A stretch of DNA of 64,000 bases from Neonectria sp. B-13 (Eukaryota; Ascomycota; Sordariomycetes; Hypocreales; Nectriaceae), in the NCBI GenBank assembly GCA_002682825.1, contig NOKP01000002.1, positions 3,661,378 to 3,725,377 of the forward strand, read 5' to 3'. Made by a program: the position numbers and the translations under genes. Positions 1 to 11,662 of this stretch are shown here, in pieces. The notes under the pieces are model-generated. The model was not told the DNA's origin. It made no database searches and saw only the letters and a list, made by a program, of their open reading frames with translations. Positions within the stretch are counted from its first letter, which is position 1. Each line of letters opens with the position of its first letter.

Positions 1-1209
1 GCTTTGGCGAGTACCAGAAGAAGTACGCCATGGAGCGCTTGCGGCACATGATCGATACGAGCGGCGAGATCAGCTACATTATGACTGAGGTGTTCGCTGA
101 GTATCCGAACCGCGAGTTTAACGACGACCTGTATCTTAGCAAGCCCAACCAGGCATACGACTGGATGCATTTCCATGATACCTGTCAGTCGCGGCTGTAC
201 TCCAGCCAGGAATGGGAGCTCGCTCCGTACCTCAGCCAGCCAGTCCTCGCGTGCCACCATCTCTTCGCCTCCCCGAGACGCCATGTCCCTACGGCGGGCT
301 ACGACAAGCGCTGGGGCGGCGACGCTGCAGACGACGCGGAACCGCCATTGCCGTTCTCAGGCCCGCGCGCCGACTATCAGGCGTTTGAGGCAGAGCGGTC
401 GAACCGCGCTCAGCTACAGATCCTGCAGAACCAGTTACCGCCAACGCTGCTGCGATTGTTCCGCAGCGTCGAGGACGTTTCCGCCGAGTTTCTGCCGTAT
501 CTTGTACGCCTCGTCTCGCCCGACGTTAAGCCCGTCGTCGTGGGCGGCAGCCAGGGGTCCACGGCTAGCGTGCGCAAGGAGAGTGAGCGCACCATGGTCA
601 AGCGCGCGTCAAAGGTGCTCGACGAGGTGGGCATCGTGCTGGAGAAGGGCAAGATCGAAACCGACTCGTTGATCAACCGCGGACCGGAATATGTCTACCG
701 CATGGATCCGTAAGTGCCTCCCATATGCCCGCTACAACAAGATATATCCGTACTGACATTCACCCAGTGACCTCGACGCCCTCGCCACCTTCGAGACAGC
801 AGCCTCTCTCCTGCTCGCCTCCCAGGCCCCCACACGCTACGCCGTTCGCCAAGTCCTAGACCAGGAACTCAAGCTCACCATCGCCGCGCGCGAGGCCCTC
901 GCCCGGCAAGCACGCTTCAAGGCGGGCAACCCTCTCGGCCATGACGAGGCCGTCTTCGACACCAAGGAGAAAGCCGCCAAAAACAAGGCCTTGGCCATGG
1001 CCGAAGCGGCCAAGCAGGCGACGCTTGTCAAGCGGGACTTTTTCGGGCGCGTTATCGAGGTCCGAATACTGAACCTAGAAGAGAAAAGCGAGGAGCGCCG
1101 GGCGATACAGGCGGAAAAGGAGCGCAACATATGGGTGACATATCACGAAGGGTTGAATAATGCGGTGAAGAAGCCCATGTCGTTGCAGGAGTTTATGGCG
1201 AGTCTGTAG
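1..1209 (+). CDS. CTF18: CTF18-type clamp-loader subunit, C-terminal part (5' end outside window)
   Basis: This is the C-terminal portion of the large subunit of the alternative RFC clamp loader (Ctf18-Dcc1-Ctf8-RFC), which loads or unloads PCNA during replication and supports sister-chromatid cohesion in the nucleus. The reading frame is open from the window edge (position 3). It carries the family-typical stretch with SSQEWELAPYLSQPVLACHHLF, and near the end the conserved VKRDFFGRVI block that in Ctf18 proteins helps contact Ctf8/Dcc1. Exons read as 1-709 and 768-1209. The intron (58 nt, GTAAG..CAG) splits a proline codon and keeps phase. The AAA+ ATPase domain lies upstream, outside the window. 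The gene converges on the lactate dehydrogenase gene, leaving 231 bp between stop codons. Recognition is from family knowledge; the N-terminus cannot be judged. Confidence 0.9.
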
Positions 1210-1440
1210 GGGTATTTGTGTGAATATTACGTGGCGTAAGGGGGACACAGGGATTAGACTAGTAAATGAAATGATGATGATGGCAATTTTAAGTGTGTAA
1301 AATGCTCAGTTATGAAGCTTCTCATATTGTCAAGATTCTCTTCTATTCCAAGTTGTTCATACATCTACACCCACACATAGCAACGGTATATATAAGCCCC
1401 TATCCGGGTCCCATCAGATCCACCTTCACAAACCGCCCCT

Positions 1441-3201
1441 TTACAGTTTCGCTTTAGGTCTTTGCGACGGCACAGCCAGCGGGTCGTAGACAGAGCTCGT
1501 CAGATTATCGGCGTGGTAGGCGGAGTGGTTGAACAAGCTGCGGGTGTCAAGCAGGCCCGGGTGCAGGTCCTCGATTCGGTTGCAACCGATGAGGCGCATG
1601 TTCATCTCGAGCTCGTCCTTGAGCAGCTGCATCGCGCGCTCGACTCCAGGCTGACCATAGGCGCTCATAGCGTACAGAAGGGGCCGGCCGATGCCGACAC
1701 CGCGGGCGCCCAGGCAAAGCGCCTTGAGGACGTCGGTGCCGCGGCGGATACCACCGTCGATGTACACCTCGATCTTGTCCTGGAGGCCGCGCTCGCGCAG
1801 GACGGGCATGGTCTCGGCGAGGACCTCAACGGCAGAGCGGGCAAACTCGAGTTGGCGACCACCGTGGTTGGAGAGAACGACACCCTGGCAGCCGTGTTCA
1901 ACAGCCAAGAGGACGTCCTCGACACGCTGGACGCCCTTGATGATGATGGGCATGCTTGTAATGCTCTGGAACCAGGGGATATCGGCCCAGCAGAGGGCCG
2001 GGTCGATGAAGCTGGAGATTGCGCGTGCGGCGCCCTGGCTGTTGTCCGTCTCCTCGCCCTCCTGGACCTTACTACCCGGGTCAGTGAACTTGCTGCGCAT
2101 GTCCTTCTCGCGACGGCCCAGCTGGGGCGCATCGACGGTGATGAAGAGGCCCTTGCAGCCGCGCTTCTCAGCGTGCTGGACAATCTTCTTGGTGATTTCG
2201 CGGTCCTTGTTGACATAGAGCTGCAGCCACTGGATCTGGTCGCCGGACTTTGCGTCCAGGATCTCGTCGAAGGAGCAGGAGGCCAGCGTGGGGATCATCT
2301 GAATGACGTCGTGCTTCGCCGAGGCGCGAGTGAGGACGACCTCGCCTTCAGGGTGGCCCAGCTTGCCGAGGGCGGTGGCGGTGACGTAGACAGGGATGGA
2401 CGTCTTTGCGCCCAGCATGGTGGTAGAGATGTCGATGTGTTCGACGTCGACGAGAATCTTGGGGCGGAACCAGATGCGGTGGAAGGCGCCATGGTTCTCT
2501 CGCAAGGTCTAAGTCTTAGAGTCAGCTTTGCTCTTTGGTATATCACGGAACTAGAACCGGAGGCACATACAATCTCGTCGTCTGCGGCACTGGAGTAGTA
2601 TCCCCAAGCACCCTTCTTCATAACCCGGCGCGCAACGGCCTCAAAGTCAAGCAGGTTGTAGCACTGCGACAACAGGGGCTTCTGGGCGATGGCCTCCTGG
2701 CGCTCAGCCTCGTCGGGGTCTTCCTCCTTGATCTCCTGCTCGACGGTGGCCATATCGACGGGGCCCATGTGTTTGGACGCATCGAGATACTTGTCGAGTG
2801 TGTCGGGTGGGTGGATAGGCTCGTATTCTTCGGTGGCGTCCTTGCCCTATATCGGGGTTAGTTGCGATGTATGGAGCATGAGTTTCGAGAAAACGTACGG
2901 CATATCTGAGAATGATTTTTTGGCCTCCAGGGTGTTCTGTTACGCCAAGGGCGAAGTCAGTCTTTGTTCATCTTTCATCTCTCATTTCCCATCTCAGCCC
3001 ATGAGAGGGCCCGCGTCGTCATTATGTCGAGGGACAACGAACCTGGAAGAAACTCGGTTACATCATACGCTTTGCCCTGTCGCAACAGGTCAGTCTTCGA
3101 TCTGCGAGCTACAAGTTACTGGAGCAATCCCTTACGTGAACAATGACCCAGCACGACTTGGCATTGTTGTGCTCGGCGACCTCGGTGCCTTTCAACACCA
3201 T
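1441..3201 (-). CDS. Cytochrome b2-type L-lactate dehydrogenase (cytochrome b5 + FMN domains)
   Basis: Flavocytochrome b2-like enzyme that oxidises L-lactate (or a related 2-hydroxyacid) to the keto acid and passes electrons through FMN and heme b. The five exons are 3136-3201, 3043-3076, 2899-2936, 2571-2846 and 1441-2508, giving 493 residues with all phases consistent. An N-terminal cytochrome b5 domain (about residues 5-80) shows the heme ligand motif HPGG (His35) and a second His near residue 58. The FMN-dependent dehydrogenase domain follows (about 115-475), with the active-site SNHGGRQLE (His353) and the FMN/phosphate-binding IDGGIRRGTD (388-397). The start ATG opens almost directly into the b5 domain. 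No mitochondrial presequence is visible, unlike yeast Cyb2, so a cytosolic or otherwise non-intermembrane-space location is inferred. Two exons are very short (34 and 38 nt). Substrate could also be mandelate or glycolate; lactate is most likely. Confidence 0.9.
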
Positions 3202-4447
3202 TGTGACGATATGGGGGCGGTGATGCGATTGGTGGGTGTGGTGAGGATGTCGTTGTGCCTTTGGCCCGAGACCGGATCAACAAAAATGACGACGGGACTC
3301 GCTGGCTTTGAAGCAAGATACGAGGCAACGTGGCAATAAATCAGCCGATATATGAAGGCAAGATAGGGAGGTAAAGAGATGCAATGCAGGAACCAAACCG
3401 ATCTATCAGCAGAAGCAAAACCCGTGGTTTGAAAAGGGAAAGAAGAGAAACAGCCGAGTAGCGGCCGCCGGGGGAAGGAATTCGGAGATGGGCCACCGCA
3501 CTTTCAGTTTAGACGGAGACATGCAGAATGGCGCAAGAAGCAGGGACGGACAACGACTGGGGAAGCAACCGACGGCCGCGGGCTTGGGGTTGCCGAAGGG
3601 AACTGCGGGGGGGAATTAGGTGAGATGCTCTATTTCCCCACACAGCGGGCCCCCAACAGCCTGTGGCATCGCACGGATTAGAAGGTCCTTGGTACCTGCT
3701 ACGTACAGTACCTCCTTGCACCTCCTTAGTACTACTTAGTAGTAGTCCGCTAGCACCCTCTCCAACCGCTCCAGCGCTGCTTCGCGCTAGCCACGCCACT
3801 GCCTCCACAGCGCTGCTCGGGCGGTCGGGTCAATGGGGTGCGGGGTGCAGCGGGAACGTAGCTGCACGGCGCTGTGTCAGTATGTCCACAGGTACCGAAA
3901 CCGAACGGCCAATTTGCCCGAGACCTCGAGACCTCGGCCTAAAGAACGGCGAGCCGCATCCAACAATATTCTCTCAACTCGGGGCGCAATCGGTCACGAC
4001 TAGACAATACTCTCAACTTTTCATCCTCACTACTTCGGCAAACATATAGACAGACAGTTTACCGTTCAATCAACGTGGGTTCCTGTTCCACTCTATGTAC
4101 TCCCGATAACAGATTCCCCTTCTAGATCGCTGCATCCACCCACGTGACCGAAGCTCGATCTCCGACCTCCCAATGTATTAGCCCACCGACCCCTAATCTC
4201 TCTCCGAACCCGGCGGCTAAACTGGAGTGACTTGAATTGGCCGGAGTGGCCATGTCGGGATAGGCACTGGGCGCTGCGTATATTGACGGAGCCCACGGAT
4301 ATGCACGGGACTCTACGTCGCTCCGGCTCGAGCTCCGGCTCAAGCTCCGGCTCAAGCTCCGGCTTCGTCTACCAAAGACGCCCGGATCGGGGAATCGGGA
4401 TATCTCCTCCGTCCAGACCCGTCCTCAGACTCCCTCATCATTCCCGG
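3202..4447. other. Intergenic region between lactate dehydrogenase and BRO1
   Basis: This holds the promoter of the lactate dehydrogenase (read leftwards from 3202) and the 3' flank of BRO1. A few open frames exist, but none has family resemblance or splice logic. The stretch 3680-3760 is rich in short GTACCT/CTTAGTA-type words that recur in other spacers here. The only clear structure is the 12-bp tandem repeat at 4321-4364. Confidence 0.6.
4321..4364. repeat. 12-bp tandem repeat, about 3.6 copies
   Basis: Units CTCCGGCTCGAG, CTCCGGCTCAAG, CTCCGGCTCAAG and a partial CTCCGGCT follow one another without spacing. It lies about 85 bp beyond the BRO1 stop codon, so it is in the 3' flank or UTR and is not coding for BRO1. 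Confidence 0.85.
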
Positions 4448-7400
4448 TTATTTCCACGCATTTAGTCCAGCCCACGGGTCGTGCTGTTGCTGCTGTGCGC
4501 TCTGCGGATGGCCGCTGTTTGGATCGAACTCCTGGTTGCCGTAGTGGATGGTCTGTTGCGGCCCCAACGGAGGTGGCCCTGGAGGTGGTGGTGGCGGCAC
4601 GAACCCAGGAGGAACATAACCCCCTTGGGTGTGCTGTTGCGGCTGCTGGGCTCCGAACGAGTTGTAGGATTGACGCTGCTGTCCAAGTCCAAAAGATGTC
4701 TGGGTAGCTGGCGGCGACGCGGGACCCCGCATCGCGTTCATGCCAAACGACGTCTGGTTCGGTGGAGGCGATGCGGGACCTCTCATTGCGTTCATGCCAA
4801 ACGACGTCTGGTTGGGAGGTGGAGACGTCGGCCCTGGAGTCCGGCCATACTGGCTAGGATTGTATGCGGGTTGCGCAAAGGTGCTGATGGGCGGCGGGCT
4901 AAAGGACTGCGTTGTCTGTTGACCCTGAAAGCCTTGGTAGGCCTGCTGCTGCATTGTTTGTTGGTGTGGAGCAGGAGAGCTGGGGACTTGGTATTGGCCC
5001 TGGAAGTTAGTTGGCGGATATCGAGGGGCTTGTCCCGTCTGCAAAAGCGGTGTTGGCGAAGGTCGGTTCGCCGTGGGCTGCGGTGACGACTTGGCCGGGT
5101 CCATCGACATCCTTTCCATGAGCTCCCGCATCCGCTCTCGCTCCATCTCGGCCTGCGAGTTCTTGCCGGACGCCCGTTCCTGCTCAATCTGGCTGAGAAG
5201 CTGCGCTCCCTCCGACCTGCGGTTGTTGACGAAAGTCTCGACATTCTTTTCCAGGCTCTCCACCGTCTCCCGCATCTCCGTGTACCAGTTTTTGGCGCTC
5301 TGCAATCCAGCTTCCAGATCGAGAAACTCTTGGTAGGCTCGCTTATACTTGTTGAGAACCGTCGACCGATGCCTCTGGATGGTTTCGTACTTGCTCTGCT
5401 CCGACTGCACCCTCTTGTCTTGGAGCAGGCTGTTGAATGCTGCTGTCAACTCCTTCATCAGGCTCGACTGCTTGTGGTTTGCCTGCAGGAGTCGGTTTTG
5501 GTGAGGTCGGAACTTTTCCAGCTCCTGCTCAAACAACTGCGTCTCGTAGTTGGATATCGACTTTTTGTTCAGAATTAGAATTTGAGAAATGTCATCCTCA
5601 TGAGCCTGACTTTGTTAATTCCTGTTCCAGAAGTGTAGCAGGGCGGAGGTAAGCTTCGCTCACCTTTTCTTTCAAGTCTTTCAATACTTGATTCCGTTCC
5701 CGCTTGATTAGGTTGAGCTTCTTCAAGATATCTTCCACCCTGTTGATCTGGTCCACGACACTGGGCCCTTCCTCGAAGTCGGCATCCAGGAGGTTAGCCT
5801 CGCCACCCGCTGGGCTCGTAACGTTGCTGCCCCTCTCCCGCGCCTGGGCTACGGATCTCTGGAACAAATGGTCAACGTCGCCACTCTGGGCCGCTCGCCT
5901 CATCTCATCGAAATCGTGTTCGTTATGGCGGAGCTTGCTAGTCAGCTGGTTATCACTCCTCGAGGCTTCGTCCAGTGCCTCCCTGTAGTTTCGAATATCG
6001 CCTCGCAAAGTCGTCGTCAATCTCGAGCTAGGTTGCTGCGTCCACTCGCCCTCATACTTGGATCGCATCTTCTCGCAGACTCCTTCTTCCATATCCAGCG
6101 ACTTGGTGCTTTTCTCCAGGATCGAGATGATCGACTCCTTCTCGCTCCTTAGGAAGTCAAAGATAGATACCGGGTTCTCGTGGTCAGAGACGTCATCACA
6201 CCATTGTCGGAAGTCCTCGTCAGGTAGAATATCCTGATCAAAACCACCCTTCAACACCTGCAGTGCCCCGGGTAGCCGGAGATAATCCAAGCTCGCTGCC
6301 ATCTCGCCGTTGGCAGTGTCGACCCTTTCCGTCTCTGCTCTCACCAGCTTCGCCTTCTCCTCATCATATAGACTCGCCGATTCCGTCACTGAAAAGGGGA
6401 CGATTTTGGCGAAGAGATCGGGACCAGTGATACGCTGGATATCTTGCCCCGCATACAACTCGCTGACAGGTATCGGCTTCGCGGCAGGGAGTTTGGGAAC
6501 GGGTTCTAGGCCGGCCTCTGCAGGTACCGTTTGGTGATAAATATAGTCGTTGTCTTTGAGGAATTCCTGCAGCTTGCCTTGAACCGTAGAGTAGTGCCGC
6601 TTAGCCATTTCTTGAAGAAGCCCACCGCATTCAGCGTTAAGGTTGGAGCTTGGGGGGACTGAGCTTGGGAAGTTTCTTGCTATCCGGTCGGCCTCCTTCG
6701 CCTGAGCCTCAGCCACATGCAGTCGACCAACCGCGATACCATGCTGGTTAGCATCATCGTCCGCGAGAGCTTGGTAGTATTGGGCCATGGAGTTCATGAG
6801 GTTGGTTTTTATCTTGTTATGTCAGTTCAACGCCATGGTGCAGTCAAGGAAAAGAAAGGCGTCAAGGGATGGCCTTACCTGAACAAACATTACCCAGACC
6901 TTCTCAAAGATGGCCTTGTTGACGTTCTCCTGCACCCCCTCGAGCGCTTGACCATAAAGATAACCCGCTTGCGAGGCCAGCTTTGCGAGCAAGCCAATTT
7001 TCTTCTTGTCGGTAACCTGTTTCTCGAGAAATACTTCCTGGGCCTGGGCAAGCATAATATGGATGAGGGCCTTGACGGTTTCCCTGCTCAGGTCGGACGA
7101 GGGCGCATGGAGGAAGTTTTCGTTGATGTAGGTGAACATGCCGGCCGAAGCTTGGAATGAATGGTAAGCGGTCTTGAGGGCCGATTCTTCGGCACGGTCT
7201 TGGAAGGCGGCATGGCAGGAGAGGACGGCGGAGATGTTGAAGATGATGGAAGCTTTCTCAAAGGCGAGAGAGTATTGCGCCGTGGACTTGTGGGTAAAGG
7301 CATCGAACCTAGAGGGCAAGGATTAGTATCAGCGCATTCCGAACCGAGAAGCTCTCCTTCGACGAGGGAGGGGAATCGCACCATGTAAATGATATCTTAA

Positions 7401-7659
7401 TGTGCTGCTCGTCCACGGGGAAGCGCAAGTCGAGAAGCTCAAGTTGGCCATAGTATCGATAGAGCATATCCCTTCCAGAGGTACTGTCCTTGCCGGCCCC
7501 TCTCATATCCTGCCTCAGGCGGTTGAGGGTCGCACATTCCTCCGCGTATCGCTCGGGGTCGTCGCCATAGGTATCACGGATGTAGGCCTTTAGTGGCGCG
7601 ATCCAGTCGATCTCGTTGGTGGCCTTGAGAGGCACGGAGATCATGGGAGACTGCGTCAT
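4448..7659 (-). CDS. BRO1: BRO1 / ALIX-family ESCRT-associated protein (vacuolar protein sorting)
   Basis: Class E vacuolar sorting factor that binds ESCRT-III (Snf7) on endosomes and recruits the deubiquitinase Doa4 during multivesicular-body formation. Exons are 7382-7659, 6879-7308, 5664-6812 and 4448-5605, giving 1004 residues with phases consistent at each join. The N-terminus (MTQSPMISVPLKAT...) and the block with YYGQLELLDLRFP belong to the BRO1 domain (about residues 5-390). A largely helical V-domain follows (about 400-730). The last 270 residues are rich in Pro, Gln and Gly and include an internal 18-residue duplication, ending in a short aromatic tail (PWAGLNAWK). The paralogue PalA/Rim20 (pH signalling) is the main alternative. 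The near-identical opening of fungal BRO1 proteins and the Pro/Gln tail favour BRO1. The start ATG has an in-frame conserved N-terminus. Confidence 0.9.
4719..4826 (-). repeat. 54-bp in-frame duplication within BRO1
   Basis: Two adjacent, nearly identical 54-bp copies (4719-4772 and 4773-4826) encode the peptide SPPPNQTSFGMNAMRGPA twice. A third, diverged half-copy (SPPATQTSFGLG) follows in the protein. The duplication preserves frame and lies in the disordered Pro/Gln-rich tail. Confidence 0.9.
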
Positions 7660-8320
7660 GCTGGGCGACAGCTAGGCAACGAGATGGCGGCGACGGGCAC
7701 GTGGGAAGCTGGCTCAAGGGCGGATTGGAAGCCCGATGGATCGGCCGCCAGCCAGGGGCATGCGGCGTGCGTAGACGCGGGAGACGGAGGACGGAGACGG
7801 GTGTCGGAGTCGGAGGTCGGACAGATGCAGCGGCGGGCTAGCGATTGGGTGCGCCGGGTGGCGGGCTGGGAGAAGGAGTGGTCGCCTGCGATGCGGCCTG
7901 GTCTAGTAGCTCTGGTCGACGTGCGTTTGCGGCCGAGGGAACGAATCTGCAAGGCGAGGGNNNNNNNNNNNNNNNNNNNNNNNNNNNNNNNNNNNNNNNN
8001 NNNNNNNNNNNNNNNNNNNNNNNNNNNNNNNNNNNNNNNNNNNNNNNNNNNNNNNNNNNNGGTGTTTTGGGGGCGGCGGAGGCGGCGGCGGGCGGCGGGG
8101 GAGAAGGCCGGACGGCGCACTCCAGGTGAATCGATGGGGTGAGCTCGGGAAGTGGGAAAAGGTCGGCCGGACTGTAGGCCTCGAGGGAGACGGCGAGACC
8201 AGGGGGTCGAGATCAGAGAATGCCCGAGCGAGGTCGAAGGAGGAGGTTTGAGGGAGGACGAGGGCAGGTCGAGGTAAGGTGGTGAGGTGGTAAGGTAGAA
8301 CTAGTAGGTACGAAGCAGGT
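7660..8320. other. BRO1 leader/promoter region interrupted by a 100-N gap
   Basis: Directly upstream of the BRO1 start codon. Positions 7961-8060 are exactly 100 N, the usual placeholder for a scaffold gap of unknown length, so the true distance and sequence are unknown. The flanks are extremely GC-rich (GGCGG runs right after the gap), which may explain the assembly failure. Reading frames that run through the N tract are artefacts. Confidence 0.9.
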
Positions 8321-11300
8321 CGACGTCGATGGACTTCGAATGGGAGCGGGGTCCGAGTCTAGGTGCCCAGTATGGCGGCGGCGGTGACGAAATGGGCGGG
8401 CAGCACTACAGCACAGCACCCATGGAAGGCACCAAGTGGCAGGGGAGGATTTCACAGCTAAACAGCCCGGACGGAAACGGGTTCGTAACAAGGAGAGACG
8501 TTTGGTTTGGATTCTGATACTGCCTCGTGAGAACGAATGCGAGGGCTCACTGGTTGACGGACCTAGTTTGAAGACACGGGTGGGATGGAGGGACGCTGTA
8601 ACCGCTCGCCCAAGGATGCATACTTAGGTGAGGGTGAGAGAGAGCTGCCCTACGGTCGGCAGGTGCCCAGCGGGTAAAAGAACTCACTAAACAGGTGCCT
8701 AACTACCACCCGACGACTTCCACTGGCTGTCCGGTCATGGAGGTGTTCGGCTGGCCATTCTCCATGCGGACGAGGTGCCGCTGTAAGGCACCTGGACCTT
8801 TAGGTACCTTACCTCAGGTTACCTTGCCTCTGATTGTACCTTGCACGTGCATGTTGGGCACCTCCAACGCACCCTGCGGCTGTGCGACCAGCTGGCCTAC
8901 TATACTTAGAAAACACTGTCTGAGATGCTGTTCTCCCAACCAGCCTCTCGTGCAGTGGCCCTAAAAGCTCCCGTCCCGTCCATCCCCACTGTCCGTGGAG
9001 GAGCAGCCTAAGCCGCACTGGACGAAACCATCCAATGGACGCTAGCAACCGCCTGACGAGCGACTTCCAGCCAGTAAACTCGCTGAAGCAACTCCTGTTC
9101 CGTAGCCCAGGGCCTGGGATTTCGCTCCTAACCGCCCGCTTCCACGCCGCCGTCTCGTCGCGATTAAGCTCACACCGATTAAATGCAGATGGCCCATCGT
9201 CGCCCTCACCGTCATGTCGAGAGATGCGACACCGCCGAGTGTACACCTCACATTCTCTCCGCATCCACAGGCAGCCGGCTACGTGGACTTTGTGTCTGCG
9301 AGCGTGCGCTGGATTTGTCCGTGTCATTGGAGGTCGTGGAAATAGTTCAATCCACGAGGGAGAGCATGCCGCGTCATATCTCCCCCGGCATCTCCCTCTG
9401 AGCAATGCCTCAATTGCACGAATCACAGCCCCCGCCCTTCAGCCAATGCATCGTCACATTCCTGCCCTCATCGTCATCGCCATCTGTCGGGGTTTCCTTC
9501 GACTCCGCCGCTCATGGTGCCCACCAGGACCCCGAGAGCCACCCGCGCCCGAGCAAGGTCCCTGGCCGTCAACCCCGTTGCCTGTCACTGGCCTTTCAGC
9601 TCCCTCGCCATTTTGTCCACTTTTGTCCGCCATAGGCTGTGCCTAGCAAGAACATACACTGATATCCGTACTTCGCTAGGTACCATCAAATCCTCCCTAT
9701 AATTAGTACGCTCCCGCCACCATGCCGGATCTCGCCCTTCAAGTCCCGTCCGTCCTGCGCGAATGATGAGCATTAATAGCTCGACGCCGGTTCAACGACA
9801 AAGCAAAACACAGGAATCTTCAACTGCTGCCAGCCAAGCATTTAGTCAAGACAAGGAGCCATGTCCCTGACATCCAGGGGTTGGCCCGAATGTCACGGTG
9901 GAGTGAGGCCTGTTGATTTGCCCAGCCGCTCTAAGCGCCCAGACGAGCTGCGCTACCCCGAACGCCGTACAACCAACAAACCGCGGATACCTGCGCCTCG
10001 AAGTCGTTGAGCGCCGCATTTCAAACAGTGGCCGAGCGGCTGTTGGTGTGACGCCAAGTATCAGTTGAAGAGTCGTGTTAGTGGACATGAAAGCCTTCAT
10101 TCGAATGGCTGTGCACCTTCAGCTAACATTTTCACGGTCTTGGCCCTTCCCATTCACCCTCCATCCGCCCACTTCCTGATACCACCCGCGAAACCACATG
10201 GGAGCACAAGCATGTCAGTCACTTGAATCTACCTGTGCTCAAAGATAACTCGCTCTCGATGTCAGACGATGAAAATTTCCAAGCGGGCCTAACCCCCGGC
10301 CGCGTCCAAAACAGAAGCTATCCCCGTCCCGACAACATGCAGAGTGACCGGGTGCTTCCAAGCTATACCCCTTCATCCTATATCAGATCTCTGAGCAGCA
10401 ATGCTATCCTCTCCCCTCACAAATAAATAAAAAAGGCCCAGGACGACACCACTCACTAAACCTCTAGCTCCGTCTCATGCGGGTGACATCTCTCTCACAA
10501 GCCCGTTCCCATCGCCCATTGGTCCGCCATTCACACTCGGCAAACATGGGAAAACCCTAGACCACGCGCGGCCCGCTGTTGCAGGGGCCCTGGTGCTGGC
10601 AGAACCAACTCTCGTCCCTCCCCCTCCCCTTTAGATCGGCGACCGCGGCCGCTTCTGCGACCCATCTGTGCCTTTTGAGCGGGCAGGATCTTGTGCGTTG
10701 GGAGCGTGCATGGGGGTCGTGGGGAGTTGGCCGCTTACTTACACACACATATATCTCCTGAGGCCATGAGAAAGACCAGAAGAAACGGAAGAAAAAGGTT
10801 CTTAAGCAGAACGAGATGTTTCGTCTCATCGTGAGATGGTTCGCCTCCTCGCTTCGGACCTTACGGATGGGCCCTTTCACGATACGATTCAATACGATGC
10901 CTATGCGGGAATCGACTGAGGGGAGTCGCATCAGCCCATTCCCAGCCAGCCACTAGCATGCGTTATCACACCGCAAACTAGGCATGGCTAGAAAGCTGGT
11001 GATGTGATTAGAAGCTGACTACCTCAAAGTAACCTGCTTTAGTCTGCTGATTTGCCCATCATCCGCATATTTTCCCCGTCGCGCGAGGATTACATTGAGG
11101 AGGGGAAGCGATTGCAGGGCCAGAGAAACAACAAGAGTACTTACTGATTTCTAGAAACCAGTTCACAGAAATGTCTCCTTAGAGCCATAAAGATACCTAG
11201 GGTATACATAATTCAGAGCTATCTGCGTCTCGCTGAAAGAATGACCTAGGAGAAGCTCAAAGTACTAGCCCGGGTCTCAGTCGTTACATCGCAGTTTTGG

Positions 11301-11662
11301 CTGAGCAGACCTTGAGCACCGCTTCCGTGATTGTACAGACCTTCACCGCACTAGCTGTGACTGTTGGAATTCTTGAGTCCATTTGTCTGATAGAATGAAA
11401 TACTGATAAGTTTATTTTTATTAAGTGAGGCCTACATCCCTGCACCGATTACCCTATCAACCAATATCCAGACAAGTTCGCCGCTGCATTATGTGAACTC
11501 GCGAATCCTCTCTGCCTAGCCGGTACCTACCGACGATGTTCGTCCCATAAACCCCAACGATGCCGCCCCGAAGTCAACCCTTAAGCCTTTGGTCCTCTTC
11601 CGATTTAGACCATCCGTCAAAGTCACCCGATGACGACACTAGAAAATGCACTGTCGAACTGA
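8321..11662. other. Gene-poor region, no supported gene
   Basis: About 3.3 kb with several overlapping open frames on both strands (the longest near 8809-9646), but no conserved motif, no splice-consistent extension and no family resemblance. Around 8785-8850 there is a cluster of GGTACCTT/ACCTTACCT words, a common low-complexity signature of fungal spacers. One copy of a 77-bp dispersed repeat lies at 10992-11068. Confidence 0.5.
10992..11068 (+). repeat. 77-bp dispersed repeat, copy 1
   Basis: Starts AAAGCTGGTGATGTGATTAG and ends CCATCATCCGCAT. It aligns without gaps to 17510-17586 in the same orientation, with about 9 mismatches in 77 (roughly 88% identity by eye). Flanking sequences do not match. 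No terminal repeats or target duplication were seen. Confidence 0.85.

Noticed and set aside
1462..2598. 378-codon open frame on the plus strand, opposite the lactate dehydrogenase
   Set aside because: It is an antisense shadow produced by GC-biased third positions of the real minus-strand exons. It has no family motif and crosses a real intron.
7684..8142. Open frames running through the 100-N tract
   Set aside because: The N block removes stops artificially, so these are gap artefacts.
8809..9646. Overlapping 200-codon frames on both strands
   Set aside because: Both are Arg/Ser-rich translations of GC-rich spacer, overlap each other antisense, and lack conserved motifs or splice extensions.
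9900..10090. GGCCGAGCGGC and TAGCGCAG-like words as tRNA A boxes
   Set aside because: No matching B box or cloverleaf could be traced on either strand.
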